Source of the DNA: Betaproteobacteria bacterium
Lineage (GTDB): Bacteria; Pseudomonadota; Gammaproteobacteria; Burkholderiales; Rhodocyclaceae
Length of the DNA stretch: 61,267 bases
Reading direction: 5' to 3'
Assembly: GCA_028065725.1 (NCBI GenBank)
Contig: JAPTVL010000372.1
Location: forward strand, 1 to 61,267
Under the pieces are notes generated by a model. That model saw only the letters and a program-made list of their open reading frames with translations. It was not told the origin of the DNA and made no database searches. Every line of letters starts with the position of its first letter. Position 1 is the first letter of the stretch. A program made the translations under genes and the position numbers. Below, piece by piece: positions 49,943 to 60,245 of this stretch.

Positions 49943-50003
49943 GGCTATTCCCCTTGTGTAAAAAGTTGACGTGCTGCCTGGCCGTGCGGCACGCGACTTT
50001 TTC

Positions 50004-50170
50004 AGGCCGGTATTCTGACTCGGATTCGACTGCCTGCGGCGCCTTCCCGGTTTTCACCAGTGGCATTTGCCGAGACATCATTCATACAGCGTTGGGCACG
50101 TGGCGAAATTTCACCGCCTTCCCGATTCTCCCTGAGCTTTTCTACACAGGGCACCTGAAGGGATGCGATG
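50004..50170 (-). promoter_or_regulatory. cobalamin riboswitch upstream of bluB
   Basis: On the minus strand, in order: CAGGTGCCCTG, GGGAAGGCGGTGAAATTTCG, GCCACTGG followed by GAAAACCGGGAAGGC, and the B12-box equivalent GAGTCAGAATACCGGCC at 50004-50020. It is 62 bp before the bluB start. B12-repressed expression of an oxygen-dependent DMB synthase is expected. It fills most of the 475 bp between bluB and dksA. Confidence 0.9.
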
Positions 50171-50196
50171 ATCCGTGAGACGGAGGAGATTGTCAA
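50168..50196 (-). promoter_or_regulatory. promoter of the bluB riboswitch transcript
   Basis: A perfect -35 TTGACA (50191-50196, minus strand), 17 bp, and a weak -10 GATCAT (50168-50173). It places the transcript start just before the riboswitch. Confidence 0.55.
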
Positions 50197-50417
50197 AAAC
50201 ACTGGAAGCCGTCACTACCTGGAGGTTGTGAGCGAGGCCATTGTGCAAAGCATGCCGTCAAATGGGAATATTTGCCGATAACGCCGAAAGCCTTTTGGCT
50301 ATTGACTTTGCACGGCGTGGAGGCGCGCTGTTGAGATTCCCCTGACGGCCGCCTTTTCTTTCGATAGAGTAGCGAGTATCGGCCACCCACGGCCGGATCG
50401 AGAATCGGGAAAATGCC

Positions 50418-50840
50418 ATGCTCACCACCACCAAACCACTGACCGAGAAAGCCCTGCTGGCCATGCCGGCCAGCGCCTACATGAACGCGGAACAGCTGGC
50501 CTTCTTTCGCAACCTGCTGCGCAAGCAGCGCCAGGATCTGATCGACAACGCCTCGATGACCATCGATCACCTGCGCGATGGCGAGGCCGAAGCCGACCCC
50601 AACGACCGCGCCACCCTGGAAGAGGAACATTCCATCGAATTGCGCATCCGCGATCGCGAACGCAAGATGCTGCCGCGCGTCGATGCCGCCCTGCAGCGCA
50701 TCGAGACCGGCCAGTTCGGCTTTTGCGAGGAAACCGGCGAACCGATCGGCCTGCGTCGGCTGCTGGCGCGTCCGACCACCGTGTATTCGATCGAGGCGCA
50801 GGAGCGCCACGAGTCGCGGCAGAGAATCCAGGGCAAGTAA
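50418..50840 (+). CDS. dksA: DksA-family transcription factor, zinc-poor type
   Basis: 140 residues. Coiled-coil N-terminus with the DksA pattern (FFRNLLRKQRQDLIDNASMT; NDRATLEEEHSIELRIRDRERK) and a C-terminal GFCEETGEPIGLRRLLARPTTVYSIEAQERHE. The zinc-finger has only one of the four usual Cys (Thr, Tyr/Ser at the others), as in redox-insensitive DksA2 types. It binds the RNA polymerase secondary channel with ppGpp. Follows a short leader without a clear promoter. Confidence 0.9.
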   Translation: MLTTTKPLTEKALLAMPASAYMNAEQLAFFRNLLRKQRQDLIDNASMTIDHLRDGEAEADPNDRATLEEEHSIELRIRDRERKMLPRVDAALQRIETGQFGFCEETGEPIGLRRLLARPTTVYSIEAQERHESRQRIQGK

Positions 50841-50867
50841 GCGGGCACGCACCGCCCCGGAGACGCG

Positions 50868-51580
50868 ATGGTCGCCGCGACCGCACCCAAACGCAAGGCG
50901 CCCGCGAAAAAGCGCGTGCCGGCAAAGTCGGCCGCGAAGGCAGCGCCTCCCGACCAGGCCGAATCCGGCCTGGTGACCCAGATGCGCACGATGGCCGGCA
51001 AGGTGCTCGACATGGGGCGGCCACGGTCGGCGCCGCAACCACGCTGCAGACCGCCAGCGAAGTGGCGCGGGTACTGCGCCAGGGCAAACCGATGGAGGCC
51101 GCCGCCGACATGCTCAAGGCGGTGCTGCCGGGGCTGTCCGCACCCGGCGTCTGGGCCCGTACCGGTGCGGCCTTGCGCCGCCTGCGCCAGGCCGCCGGAC
51201 TGACCATCGTCGAAGTCGGCACCGCGATCAACCTCAAGGATCCGTCGCTGATCGAGGCCTGGGAGAAAGGCCGCATCGCGGTGCCCTTCGAAATCGTGCT
51301 ACGCCTGGCCGCAGTGCTCGGGCGCAACGACCCGATCGGCTTCGTCATGAAGTTCACCCGCAGCGCCAACCCGGACCTGTGGTGCAGCCTGGAAAGCCTC
51401 GGCGTCGGCAAGCTGCTGATCCAGTCGGCGCGCGAACGCGAGTTCGCCAACATCTACCGCGCCGACGACGGGGCGCGTCAGCTCAGCGACCAGGAGTTCG
51501 CCGAAGTGCTGGCCTTCACCCGTGCCGCCTTCGAAATGGCCATGGCATTTCGCGGACGCAGCAAGAAGCACGGCACCTGA
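50868..51580 (+). pseudogene. HTH transcriptional regulator, frameshifted
   Basis: The coding pattern starts at ATG 50868 (Ala/Lys/Pro-rich leader, then LVTQMRTMAGKVLDMG) and moves to another frame near 51015. There ATVGAATTLQTASEVARVLRQG continues to a stop at 51578-51580. One lost G in the GGGG run at 51014-51017 explains it. The C-terminal part is an XRE-like HTH (AGLTIVEVGTAINLKDPSLIEAWEKGRI) plus FTRSANPDLWCSLESLGVGKLL. An intact 163-residue product could start at ATG 51092. Sequencing error is possible. Confidence 0.65.
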
Positions 51581-51609
51581 AACTTTCTCCGGCGCCGACG
51601 AAGCTACAC

Positions 51610-51632
51610 GCCGTATCGCCAGCACTGATTTT
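51610..51632 (+). repeat. dispersed 23-bp motif, copy 8 (intergenic)
   Basis: GCCGT-ATC-GCCAGCACTGATTTT; three differences. It is in the 68 bp between the HTH gene and btuF. Confidence 0.6.
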
Positions 51633-51648
51633 CACGGACTGATGGCGG

Positions 51649-52542
51649 CTACTTGCCGCGCTTGGCGCGCGCGGTCTCCAGATGCAGGCAGAGTTGTTCC
51701 GCGCCGTCGAGGATGCGCGGCGTGTGGCGCTGGATCAGTTCCGGCGGCACGAAATACAGGTTGCCCCTGGCGACCGCCGCCATGGCGCTCCAGCGCCGCC
51801 AGTCGTCCAGCCACTCCGGCCGCGCATCGTTCATGCCGCTGGCAACGATGACCTCCGGATTGGCGGCGATCACGGCTTCCACGGTGACGGTCGGCGCCAG
51901 GATCGGCAGCGCGGCGAAGACGTTGCGCCCGCCGCACAGGCGGATCGCATCGCTGATGATCTGCCTGCCATTGACCGTCATCAGCGGCTGCTTCCATATC
52001 TGGTAGAACACGTCAATTGGCGGCCGCTGGCTGTAGCGGATACCCAGCCGGGCGTAGCGTTCGCGGAACGCCACCGCCGCCGCATTGGCCACCGCCTCGG
52101 TACCGGCCAGCTTGCCGATGCGTTCCAGCTCGCCGGCGATGTCTTCGATGCGGTTCGACTGCGACAGATGCACCGTCAGCCCCAGGGCGCGCAGGCGCGC
52201 CACCGACGCCGGCGCGTTGCCGCTTTCCCAGGCGAGCACCAGATCGGGTTTGAGCGCGACGATGGCTTCGAGATCGAGCCGGGAATAGCCGCCCACCTTG
52301 GGCAGGGCTTTCGCCGCCGGCGGATGGTCGCCGTACTCGACGTTGCCCACCATGCGGTCGCCGGCGCCGGCGGCATAGACCAGCTCGGTAATGTGCGGCG
52401 CCAGGCTGATGATGCGCCGCGCCGGCGCGGCGAGCCGGATGCTCTTGCCGCCGACATCGGTGACGACGATTTCCGCCGCGGCGGGCAGGCTGGCCAGCGC
52501 GCACAGCAGGGACAGGCAGATTTGCTTGATCGGTTGCTTCAT
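51649..52542 (-). CDS. btuF: BtuF-type cobalamin-binding protein
   Basis: 297 residues from ATG 52542. Signal peptide (ASLPAAAEI) and the typical class III binding-protein layout: APARRIISLAPHITELVYAAGAGDRMVGN, DLEAIVALKPDLVLAW, DAIRLCGGRNVFAAL, LIQRHTPRILDGAEQLC (in parts). It delivers B12 to the BtuCD transporter. It overlaps cobD upstream by 4 bp. It is far from btuCD, so either BtuF-like protein could serve them. Confidence 0.92.
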   Translation of the reverse strand: MKQPIKQICLSLLCALASLPAAAEIVVTDVGGKSIRLAAPARRIISLAPHITELVYAAGAGDRMVGNVEYGDHPPAAKALPKVGGYSRLDLEAIVALKPDLVLAWESGNAPASVARLRALGLTVHLSQSNRIEDIAGELERIGKLAGTEAVANAAAVAFRERYARLGIRYSQRPPIDVFYQIWKQPLMTVNGRQIISDAIRLCGGRNVFAALPILAPTVTVEAVIAANPEVIVASGMNDARPEWLDDWRRWSAMAAVARGNLYFVPPELIQRHTPRILDGAEQLCLHLETARAKRGK

Positions 52543-53537
52543 CGTTTGCTCCATTGCTCCAGGGCGGCAGCCAGGCGCTGCCAGTCGGCTTCGCTGGCCG
52601 GCAGGCCGCAACGCACTGCCGCGGGTTGTGCGAAATGGCGCAGCAGGATGCCCTGCCGCGCGAAAAACTCATGCAGTTGCCGCGCATCGTCGCGCGCCAG
52701 GTAACGGAACAGCGCGGTGCCGCTCGACTCGCCGAGGCCCGCGGCGGCGAGTAAGCCATGCAGGCGCGCGCCGTCGCGCAGCAGGCGTGCGCGTTGCGCG
52801 GCCTGCCACGCGCCGTCCGCCAGCGCCGCGCGCGCCGCGTGGCGCGAGGGATGCGCAACCGCCCACGGCCCGATCGCCTCGGCCAGCGGCGCGAGGATGG
52901 CATCGGCGGCAATGGCAAACCCGACGCGGGCGCCGGCCAGGCCGAAGAACTTGCCCAGCGAGCGCAGCACCACGACATTGCCCGCCGCGGCAGTGCCGGC
53001 GACAGCGGCAAGCGACTCGGATGTTTCCTCGGCATCGGCGAAGGCTTCGTCGACGATCAGCCAGCCGCCGCGCGCGTCGAGTTGCCGCGCCAGGTCGAGT
53101 AGGTCCTGGCGCGAAAACCGCTGCCCGTCGGGATTGTTCGGGTTGCCGATGACTACGGCATCGGCCGTGGCCGCCGCCTGCGGCAGATCGCCGGCGGCGC
53201 AGCAGCGCACGCCATGCCCAGCGTTACGCCAGGCCGCGGCGTATTCCGCATAGCTCGGCTCCAGCATCACGGCGCTGCCCGATGCTCTGAGGCGCGGCAA
53301 GAGCTGGATCGCCGCCTGCGATCCGGGCAGCGCCAGCGCCCGTCGCGCGCCGTAGCAGCGGCAGGCGATGGCAGCCAGCCCATCCTCGTCTTCGGGCAGG
53401 CGCTGCCAGGCCACGGCCGGAATCGGCGGCACCGGATAGGCATCAGGCGCGATGCCGGTGGACAGATCGAGCCAGTGCTCCGGCGCGATGCCGTACTGCG
53501 CCGCGGCGGCGAGCAGGCGGCCGCCGTGTTCAAGCAT
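52539..53537 (-). CDS. cobD: CobD/CobC, threonine-phosphate decarboxylase-like
   Basis: 332 residues from ATG 53537 (MLEHGGRLLAAAAQYG). PLP-aminotransferase fold: DLSTGIAPDAYP, GSQAAIQLLPRL, VIGNPNNPDG, and the PLP Lys in LRSLGKFFGLAGARVGF. It makes (R)-1-amino-2-propanol O-phosphate for the nucleotide loop. The start overlaps the end of cbiB. Confidence 0.92.
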   Translation of the reverse strand: MLEHGGRLLAAAAQYGIAPEHWLDLSTGIAPDAYPVPPIPAVAWQRLPEDEDGLAAIACRCYGARRALALPGSQAAIQLLPRLRASGSAVMLEPSYAEYAAAWRNAGHGVRCCAAGDLPQAAATADAVVIGNPNNPDGQRFSRQDLLDLARQLDARGGWLIVDEAFADAEETSESLAAVAGTAAAGNVVVLRSLGKFFGLAGARVGFAIAADAILAPLAEAIGPWAVAHPSRHAARAALADGAWQAAQRARLLRDGARLHGLLAAAGLGESSGTALFRYLARDDARQLHEFFARQGILLRHFAQPAAVRCGLPASEADWQRLAAALEQWSKR

Positions 53538-54489
53538 GGCTAAGTGCCGCCAGCAGGCCGGCGCCGGCCAGCCACAACCACAGGCCGCGCTGCACCAGCG
53601 CCAGTGCGGCGCGAATATGCCCGACGCTCGCCGTGTCGCCAGCGCCGACTTTCGGCCGCTCTTCCATCGCGCCGTGATACATCGCCGCGCCGCCCAGGCG
53701 CACCGCCAGCGCACCGGCGCCGGCCGCCAGCACCGGGCCGGCATTCGGGCTGCTCCAGCTTGCGGCCTGGCGGCGCCAGCAGGACCATGCATTTCGGGTA
53801 TCGCCGAGCAGGGCATACGTCAGCGCGGTCAGGCGCGCCGGAATCAGGTTCAGCAGATCGTCGAGGCGCGCCGCGGCCCAGCCGAAATACAGGCGCCGCG
53901 GGTCGCGGTAGCCCCACATCGCGTCCAGCGTATTGGCCAGCCGGTACAGCACCGCGCCGGCGCCGCCGGCGACGAGGAACCAGAACAGGGTGCCGAACAC
54001 GGCGTCATTGCCGTTTTCGAGTATCGATTCGACGGCGGCGCGGGCCACGCCCTCCTCGTCCAGCGCCGAGGTATCGCGCGACACCAGCCAACCGACATGG
54101 GTGCGCGCCGCCGCCAGATCGCCGGCCGCCAGATCCTGCGCCACCTGCGCGCCGTGCTGCTGCAGGCTGCGCGCGCCGAGCGCCAGGTAGAGCAGCGCGA
54201 CGTCGGCCAGCCAGCCCCAGGCCTGGCGCCCGAGCCAGGCCGCCGCCAGCACGGCAGGAAGCACCAGCAGCAGCCAGCCGAGCAGGCCGCGCAGGCGATT
54301 GAACAGCGCATGGCCCGGCGCACCGCGGCGCAAGGCGCGCTCGACACCGTCGGCGCAACGGCCGAAACCCACCAGCGGATGCCAGCGGCGCGGCTCGCCC
54401 AGCAGGCGATCGAGCAAAGTCCCCGCCAGCGCGGCGGCAACCAGCGACAGCAGCGACGGGGCCGTGAACATGGCCGACAACGGGGGCAT
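53530..54489 (-). CDS. cbiB: CbiB, adenosylcobinamide-phosphate synthase
   Basis: 319 residues from ATG 54489; ATG 54471 and 54519 are alternatives. Membrane protein with LLDRLLGEPRRWHPLVGFG, VSRDTSALDEEGVARAAVESILENGNDAVFGTLFWFL, RLDDLLNLIPARLTAL, and SPNAGPVLAAGAGAL (in parts), as in CbiB/CobD. It joins cobyric acid to aminopropanol phosphate. The C-terminus contains a reverse-read copy of the dispersed motif. Divergent from cobQ, 37 bp apart. Confidence 0.93.
   Translation of the reverse strand: MPPLSAMFTAPSLLSLVAAALAGTLLDRLLGEPRRWHPLVGFGRCADGVERALRRGAPGHALFNRLRGLLGWLLLVLPAVLAAAWLGRQAWGWLADVALLYLALGARSLQQHGAQVAQDLAAGDLAAARTHVGWLVSRDTSALDEEGVARAAVESILENGNDAVFGTLFWFLVAGGAGAVLYRLANTLDAMWGYRDPRRLYFGWAAARLDDLLNLIPARLTALTYALLGDTRNAWSCWRRQAASWSSPNAGPVLAAGAGALAVRLGGAAMYHGAMEERPKVGAGDTASVGHIRAALALVQRGLWLWLAGAGLLAALSHA
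53630..53652 (+). repeat. dispersed 23-bp motif, copy 9 (end of cbiB)
   Basis: GCCGT-GTC-GCCAGCGCCGACTTT, exact core, opposite to the gene. The gene reads it as KVGAGDTA near the C-terminus. Confidence 0.8.
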
Positions 54490-54526
54490 GGGATAATTAA
54501 GTAATGAGAGACCCTGCATTTTAGCG

Positions 54527-56011
54527 ATGAGCGGCGCCAAATCCCGACCGACCCGCGCCCTCATGGTGCAGGGCTGCACCTCCGACGCCGGCAAGACCAC
54601 GCTGGTCGCCGCGCTGTGCCGCATCCTCAGGCGCCGCGGGGTCAACGTGGCGCCCTTCAAGCCGCAGAACATGGCGCTGAATTCGGCCGTCACCGTCGAC
54701 GGCGGCGAGATCGGCCGCGCCCAGGCGCTGCAGGCGCTGGCGGCCGGACTCGCGCCGCGCATCGACTTCAATCCGGTGCTGCTCAAGCCCAGCAGCGACC
54801 AGCGCGCCCAGGTGATCATCCACGGCAAGGCGATCGATACGCTGAACGCCCGCGACTACCACGACTACAAGCGCGTCGCGATGGGGGCGGTGATGGAAAG
54901 CTGGCAGCGGCTCATCGCGGAATTCGATTGCGTGCTGGTGGAAGGCGCCGGCAGCCCGGCCGAAATCAACCTGCGCGACCGCGACATCGCCAACATGGGC
55001 TTTGCCGAGGCGGCCGACATCCCGGTGATCCTGGTCGCCGACATCGACCGCGGCGGCGTCTTCGCGCATCTGACCGGCACCCTCGACCTGCTCTCGGCGA
55101 GCGAGCAGGCACGCGTCAAGGGCTTCGTCATCAACCGCTTTCGCGGCGACATCGGCCTGCTGCAAAACGGCCTCGACTGGCTCGAGCAGCGCACCGGCAA
55201 GCCGGTGCTGGGCGTGCTGCCCTACCTGCACGGCCTGATGCTCGACGCCGAGGACGCCGTCGCCACCGAAGTCATCGCCAAGACCGCGATCCGGCTCAAG
55301 GCGGTGGCCGTGGTCTATCCGCGCTGCTCCAACCACAACGACCTCGATCCGCTGCGCCTGCATTCCGAGGTCGATTTCGAGTGGGTCGGTCCGGGGCAGG
55401 CCATACCGCCCTGCGACCTGCTCGTGCTGCCCGGTTCCAAGGCCGTGCAGGCCGACCTGCACTGGCTGCGCGAGCAGGGCCATGAGGCGGCGATCCGGCG
55501 CCACCTGCGCTATGGCGGCAAGCTCATCGGCATCTGCGGCGGCTACCAGATGCTCGGCCGCCTGCTGCACGACCCGCTCGGGCTCGAAGGTCCGCCCGGC
55601 AGCCAGCCCGGCCTCGGCCTGCTCGATTGCGAAACCACGCTGGAACCGGAAAAGCAGTTGCGCAACGTTGCCGGCAGTCTGCGGCTGCCCGGCGCGCCGG
55701 CCATGGCCGGTTATGAAATCCATATGGGCATCACGCGCGGCGCGGCACTGGCGAACGCCGCGCTGCGCTTCGCCGACGGCCGCAGCGACGGCGCGCAGTC
55801 GAATGACGGACAGATCATCGGCAGCTACTGCCACGGACTGTTCGATCACCCGGAAGCCCTGCGCGGCCTGCCGGCCCAGCTCGGCATGGTCGCGCCGGTG
55901 CATGCGGATTTCGCGCTGCGCCGCGAAGCCGACATCGAGCGCCTGGCCGATGCCGCGGAAGCGGCGCTGGACTGGAGCGTGCTCGACGAAATGCTCGGCC
56001 AGGCGGGGTGA
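54527..56011 (+). CDS. cobQ: CobQ/CbiP, cobyric acid synthase
   Basis: 494 residues. The N-terminal P-loop domain has [17 protein letters not shown] and [13 protein letters not shown]. The C-terminal glutaminase has the Cys in [10 protein letters not shown] and His in [11 protein letters not shown]. It amidates four side chains of the corrin ring. Divergent from cbiB; followed by fadD after 89 bp. Confidence 0.96.
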   Translation: MSGAKSRPTRALMVQGCTSDAGKTTLVAALCRILRRRGVNVAPFKPQNMALNSAVTVDGGEIGRAQALQALAAGLAPRIDFNPVLLKPSSDQRAQVIIHGKAIDTLNARDYHDYKRVAMGAVMESWQRLIAEFDCVLVEGAGSPAEINLRDRDIANMGFAEAADIPVILVADIDRGGVFAHLTGTLDLLSASEQARVKGFVINRFRGDIGLLQNGLDWLEQRTGKPVLGVLPYLHGLMLDAEDAVATEVIAKTAIRLKAVAVVYPRCSNHNDLDPLRLHSEVDFEWVGPGQAIPPCDLLVLPGSKAVQADLHWLREQGHEAAIRRHLRYGGKLIGICGGYQMLGRLLHDPLGLEGPPGSQPGLGLLDCETTLEPEKQLRNVAGSLRLPGAPAMAGYEIHMGITRGAALANAALRFADGRSDGAQSNDGQIIGSYCHGLFDHPEALRGLPAQLGMVAPVHADFALRREADIERLADAAEAALDWSVLDEMLGQAG

Positions 56012-56063
56012 GACAAACGCCGCGTGCGGCTGCCGGCCGGCGCCAGCATCGGCCCCGATTCCC

Positions 56064-56077
56064 ATTGTGATTACAAT
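56064..56077. promoter_or_regulatory. palindrome and -10-like box upstream of fadD
   Basis: ATTGT-GATT-ACAAT, a perfect 5-bp-arm inverted repeat 24 bp before the fadD ATG. Its right half includes TACAAT, a good -10. A repressor operator over the promoter is plausible; the protein is unknown. Confidence 0.5.
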
Positions 56078-56100
56078 AGGTGAAAATCAGGAGGAGCGAC

Positions 56101-57765
<1,665 letters not shown>

Positions 57766-57781
57766 ACGAAAAGGCCAAGCC

Positions 57782-57964
57782 ATGAGCGAAATCCGGGTCA
57801 GCCGTGCGCACCACACCACGCTGAAGAAGGCGCGCAAGGGCGCCGAGCATATCGCCGAGGAACTCGGCGAAGAATTCGGCCTCGACCACGAGTGGGACGG
57901 CGGTTATTCTGAATGGCTCTTGCCGGACGGCAGCGGCCTGCCAGCGACACAGGACACTACGTAG
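57782..57964 (+). pseudogene. truncated polyhydroxyalkanoate-system family protein
   Basis: 60 residues starting MSEIRVSRAHHTTLKKARKG then AEELGEEFGLDHEWDGG, the N-terminal pattern of PHA granule-region proteins (usually about 90 residues). After WDGG the expected beta segment is replaced by a short unrelated tail (YSEWLLPDGSGLPATQDTT). No other frame restores it. Probably a broken gene; a short functional product is possible. Confidence 0.6.
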
Positions 57965-58002
57965 GATATAGTTGCCGCTCCGAAAATTCGCGAGCCGGAA
58001 CC

Positions 58003-58272
58003 ATGCTGATTGCGCTTGTAGCCATCGCCCTGCTGATTGCCTCTGTCGCTGCCATCTATTTCATTTTGAAGAGCATGGGGGAGGATGGCGTGGAAATCGC
58101 TGCCCCCGGCAGTTGCAAGAGCGGAAGCTGCGGCGTGCGCAAGATCGCAGGCGGCGAAGGGGGATGCCATCAGGCAGAAGCCCTGCCTGGTGAAATCGGC
58201 GAAATCCACGAGGTGGCCGATCTGGAACCAGAAGATGCGGTTGCGGAACAGCCAGGCAAGCGCACGGCCTGA
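58003..58272 (+). CDS. small Cys-containing membrane protein
   Basis: 89 residues. One N-terminal helix (MLIALVAIALLIASVAAIYFIL), then CKSGSCG and GGCHQ in a hydrophilic, acidic tail. I do not recognise a family; the Cys pattern could bind metal. AAACC-type weak ribosome site; the gene follows the broken PHA gene by 38 bp. Confidence 0.6.
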   Translation: MLIALVAIALLIASVAAIYFILKSMGEDGVEIAAPGSCKSGSCGVRKIAGGEGGCHQAEALPGEIGEIHEVADLEPEDAVAEQPGKRTA

Positions 58273-58318
58273 ATCCTGTTTTTGCGCCCGGTAAAGATTC
58301 CGTGCCGGCCGCCGCGGG

Positions 58319-58337
58319 CGCGAAGCAGTGCTTCGCG
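58319..58337. other. hairpin CGCGAAGC/GCTTCGCG
   Basis: Perfect 8-bp stem with a 3-nt loop, 12 bp before a dispersed motif copy. Possible end of the small membrane protein transcript. Confidence 0.5.
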
Positions 58338-58348
58338 AGGTCTCCTGC

Positions 58349-58371
58349 GCCGTACCGCCAGCGCCGACTTT
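58349..58371 (+). repeat. dispersed 23-bp motif, copy 10 (intergenic)
   Basis: GCCGT-ACC-GCCAGCGCCGACTTT, an exact core match in noncoding DNA between two hairpins. Confidence 0.8.
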
Positions 58372-58404
58372 GCTCCTGCCTGGATTCGACGCCGGGATCG
58401 TGCG

Positions 58405-58430
58405 TCCTTTCCGCAGCAACGCGGAAAGGA
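58405..58430. terminator. hairpin after the acyl-CoA-binding gene remnant
   Basis: TCCTTTCCGC (58405-58414), loop AGCAAC, GCGGAAAGGA (58421-58430): a perfect 10-bp stem, 17 bp past the stop of the minus-strand gene. Confidence 0.6.
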
Positions 58431-58446
58431 TGCGAATGGAATCGGG

Positions 58447-58662
58447 TCAGTCCTTGAGGGACGCAATCAGATCAACGTAGCGCTGCATGGCGTCGTCGGT
58501 GCCGGTGCCCTTGATGGCGACCCAGGCGTCATACTTGGCGCGCCCGATCATGTCGGTGAAACCCGGACGCTTGCCTTCGACATCGCCGTCGGTGGCCTGC
58601 TTGTAGAGTGCATAGAGTTGCAGCAACACGTCGTTCGAGGGCCGTTCCGCAAGCTTCTTGGA
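58447..58662 (-). pseudogene. acyl-CoA-binding protein, N-terminus lost
   Basis: The frame reads KKLAERPSNDVLLQLYALYKQ then ATDGDVEGKRPGF, GRAKYDAWVAIKGT and DAMQRYVDLIASLKD, the acyl-CoA-binding protein family (about 86 residues normally). The first 13 or so residues are missing. In frame there is only a GTG at 58629 as start, which would skip helix 1. The upstream frame runs into a stop at 58690-58692. The loss point abuts the truncated gene at 58672-59064. Confidence 0.7.
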
Positions 58663-58671
58663 ACAGTGCAG

Positions 58672-59064
58672 ATGGACACGCTGTCGGAATCACTGGACAC
58701 CGCGATGGTGCTGGCCCTGCGCAAGGCCGGCAAGAGCAAGCGCATCGACTGGCCGGCCTATGTCGCGGCCTATCGCACCTGTGGACGACGCAAGGACCGC
58801 GAACTGCAGATCGTCCTGATCGACCATATCGGCAAGACCCTCGATCGCCTGACGCGCATGCCGCTGATCCGCGTCTCGCTCAAGCTGATGAGCGGCCCCG
58901 CCCACCTCGCCGGCCTCGGCGCGCTGCACGACTTCCTGCAACGGGGCTTCGACGCCTTCAGCCACATGAAGGGCGCCGACGAATTCCTGGCGATCGTCAT
59001 CGAGCGCGAGACCGCGCTGATGCGGGAGTTGTTTGCGAATCCGGACGCGAGCTATCCGGAATAA
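58672..59064 (+). pseudogene. C-terminal half of a FFLEE-motif-type protein
   Basis: 130 residues from ATG 58672: LSESLDTAMVLALRKAG, WPAYVAAYRTCGRRKDRELQIVLIDHIGKTLDRLTRMP, then MSGPAHLAGLGALHDFLQRGFDAFSHMKGADEFLAIVIERE (in parts). This matches the C-terminal part of the FFLEE-motif proteins of Rhodocyclales; the N-terminal half with the FFLEE motif is absent. Family identification is from memory. Confidence 0.6.
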
Positions 59065-59152
59065 TCGCCGCGCTGCGGAGTTACAAGGAGGCTACCCGGG
59101 AGTCAGCGCTGGCGGGCGATCATCGGACATGTTGATCGTCGGACCGCAACAG

Positions 59153-59371
59153 TCACGCAGCCGGAGCCACTTCAACAAAAGCGCTTCTAGAGGCCGGCAG
59201 GGGAATCTGAAGTCCGCCGGCTTTCATGTCCTCAAGATGAAACTGGATTGCCTCCTCAATCAGCGCGAGTACTTCTTCTTCCGTTTCACCAGCCGCAATG
59301 CAGCCAGGCAAATCCGGGACGAAAGCACCGTAACTGGAAGGACCTTGTTCTATAACGACCATGTAGCGCAT
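59153..59371 (-). CDS. hicB: HicB-type antitoxin
   Basis: 72 residues: YMVVIEQGPSSYGAFVPDLPGCIAAGETEEEVLALIEEAIQFHLE (in parts), the partial RNase H fold of HicB. It is short, without a separate DNA-binding tail beyond PLPASRSAFVEVAPAA. Downstream of hicA by 4 bp, the usual order. The 88 bp between the truncated FFLEE gene and this gene hold nothing evident. Confidence 0.9.
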   Translation of the reverse strand: MRYMVVIEQGPSSYGAFVPDLPGCIAAGETEEEVLALIEEAIQFHLEDMKAGGLQIPLPASRSAFVEVAPAA

Positions 59372-59375
59372 GGGA

Positions 59376-59564
59376 TCACTCCTTTAAGCCTGCCTGTTTG
59401 AGCGCGCTGTTCAATGTACCCGGAGGAACATCCACGCTCGGCTTGCCCGCAACAGTAACCGTACCCGGCTTTGTAGCGTGATGCAGCTGGCGATGGCTAC
59501 CGCGTTGGCGCACGACGATCCAACCATCCTTTTCCAGCAGTCGCAGTAACACGGATACTTTCAT
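59376..59564 (-). CDS. hicA: HicA-type mRNA interferase toxin
   Basis: 62 residues from ATG 59564 (MKVSVLLRLLEKDGW). HicA pattern with the catalytic His in RQRGSHRQLHH, then GTVTVAGKPSVDVPPGTLNSALKQAGL. It cleaves mRNA when free of HicB. In the scrap region between cobQ and cobU, suggesting a mobile or addictive insertion. Confidence 0.92.
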   Translation of the reverse strand: MKVSVLLRLLEKDGWIVVRQRGSHRQLHHATKPGTVTVAGKPSVDVPPGTLNSALKQAGLKE

Positions 59565-59631
59565 CCACAAATATTACGCATGGAACGGGAAAAGACCCAA
59601 GTTTGCAGTTTGGGGAGACTTATGACAAGTG

Positions 59632-60183
59632 CTAACCACCTTTGAGTTCCAGTGGCAAACCCGCCGCGACAAACGTCACGCGCTGCGCGATGCGGGCGAT
59701 GGACTGGTTCAGCCGTCCGGCGTCGTCGACATACAGTCGTGTCGCGGCACCCAGCGGCACGATGCCCAGGCCGACTTCGTTGCTGACCAGGATCACGCGG
59801 CCGGGCAGGTTCGGTAGGCAGTCGAGCAGCGCCGCGGTTTCGAAGGCGAGCAGCGGGCAGTTCACTTCCTCGCCAGCTTCGGCCTGGCGCGCGGCGGCAC
59901 CGGCGTAGAGCAGGTTGGTCAGCCACAGCGTCAGGCAGTCCACCAGCAGGCAGCGGTTGGGCGCGGCGCGCTCGGTCAGCGCCGCGGCGAGGTGCAGCGG
60001 CTCTTCCACCAGCGCCCAGTGCGGCGGCCGGCGCGACTGGTGGTGGGCGATGCGCCGCGCCATTTCCGCGTCGCCGGCCTGGGCCGTGGCGACGTAGCTC
60101 ACGGCCAGGCCGGATTCCGCCGCGCGCCGTTCCGCCAGCGCGCTCTTGCCCGAACGGGCGCCGCCAAGTATCAATTCGATCAT
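59632..60183 (-). CDS. cobU: CobU/CobP, adenosylcobinamide kinase and guanylyltransferase
   Basis: 183 residues. P-loop GGARSGKSALAE (residues 7-18), the guanylylated His region RIAHHQSRRPPHW, DCLTLWLTNLL and VSNEVGLGIVPLGAATR. It phosphorylates and GMP-activates adenosylcobinamide. Divergent from cobT; no riboswitch on its own side. Confidence 0.95.
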   Translation of the reverse strand: MIELILGGARSGKSALAERRAAESGLAVSYVATAQAGDAEMARRIAHHQSRRPPHWALVEEPLHLAAALTERAAPNRCLLVDCLTLWLTNLLYAGAAARQAEAGEEVNCPLLAFETAALLDCLPNLPGRVILVSNEVGLGIVPLGAATRLYVDDAGRLNQSIARIAQRVTFVAAGLPLELKGG

Positions 60184-60193
60184 GGGCGGATTA

Positions 60194-60222
60194 TTGCAGA
60201 AGCAATGATCTGGGCCCATAAT
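60194..60222 (+). promoter_or_regulatory. promoter of the cobT riboswitch transcript
   Basis: TTGCAG (60194-60199), 17 bp, CATAAT (60217-60222). It places the start just before the riboswitch at 60246. Confidence 0.6.
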
Positions 60223-60245
60223 TCGCGGCGATTCGGTGGAGGCGC

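Noticed and set aside
59197..59209. Shared AGGGGAATCT segment with 50332-50341 region (opposite strand)
   Set aside because: Only two copies and about ten bases; not enough to call a repeat.
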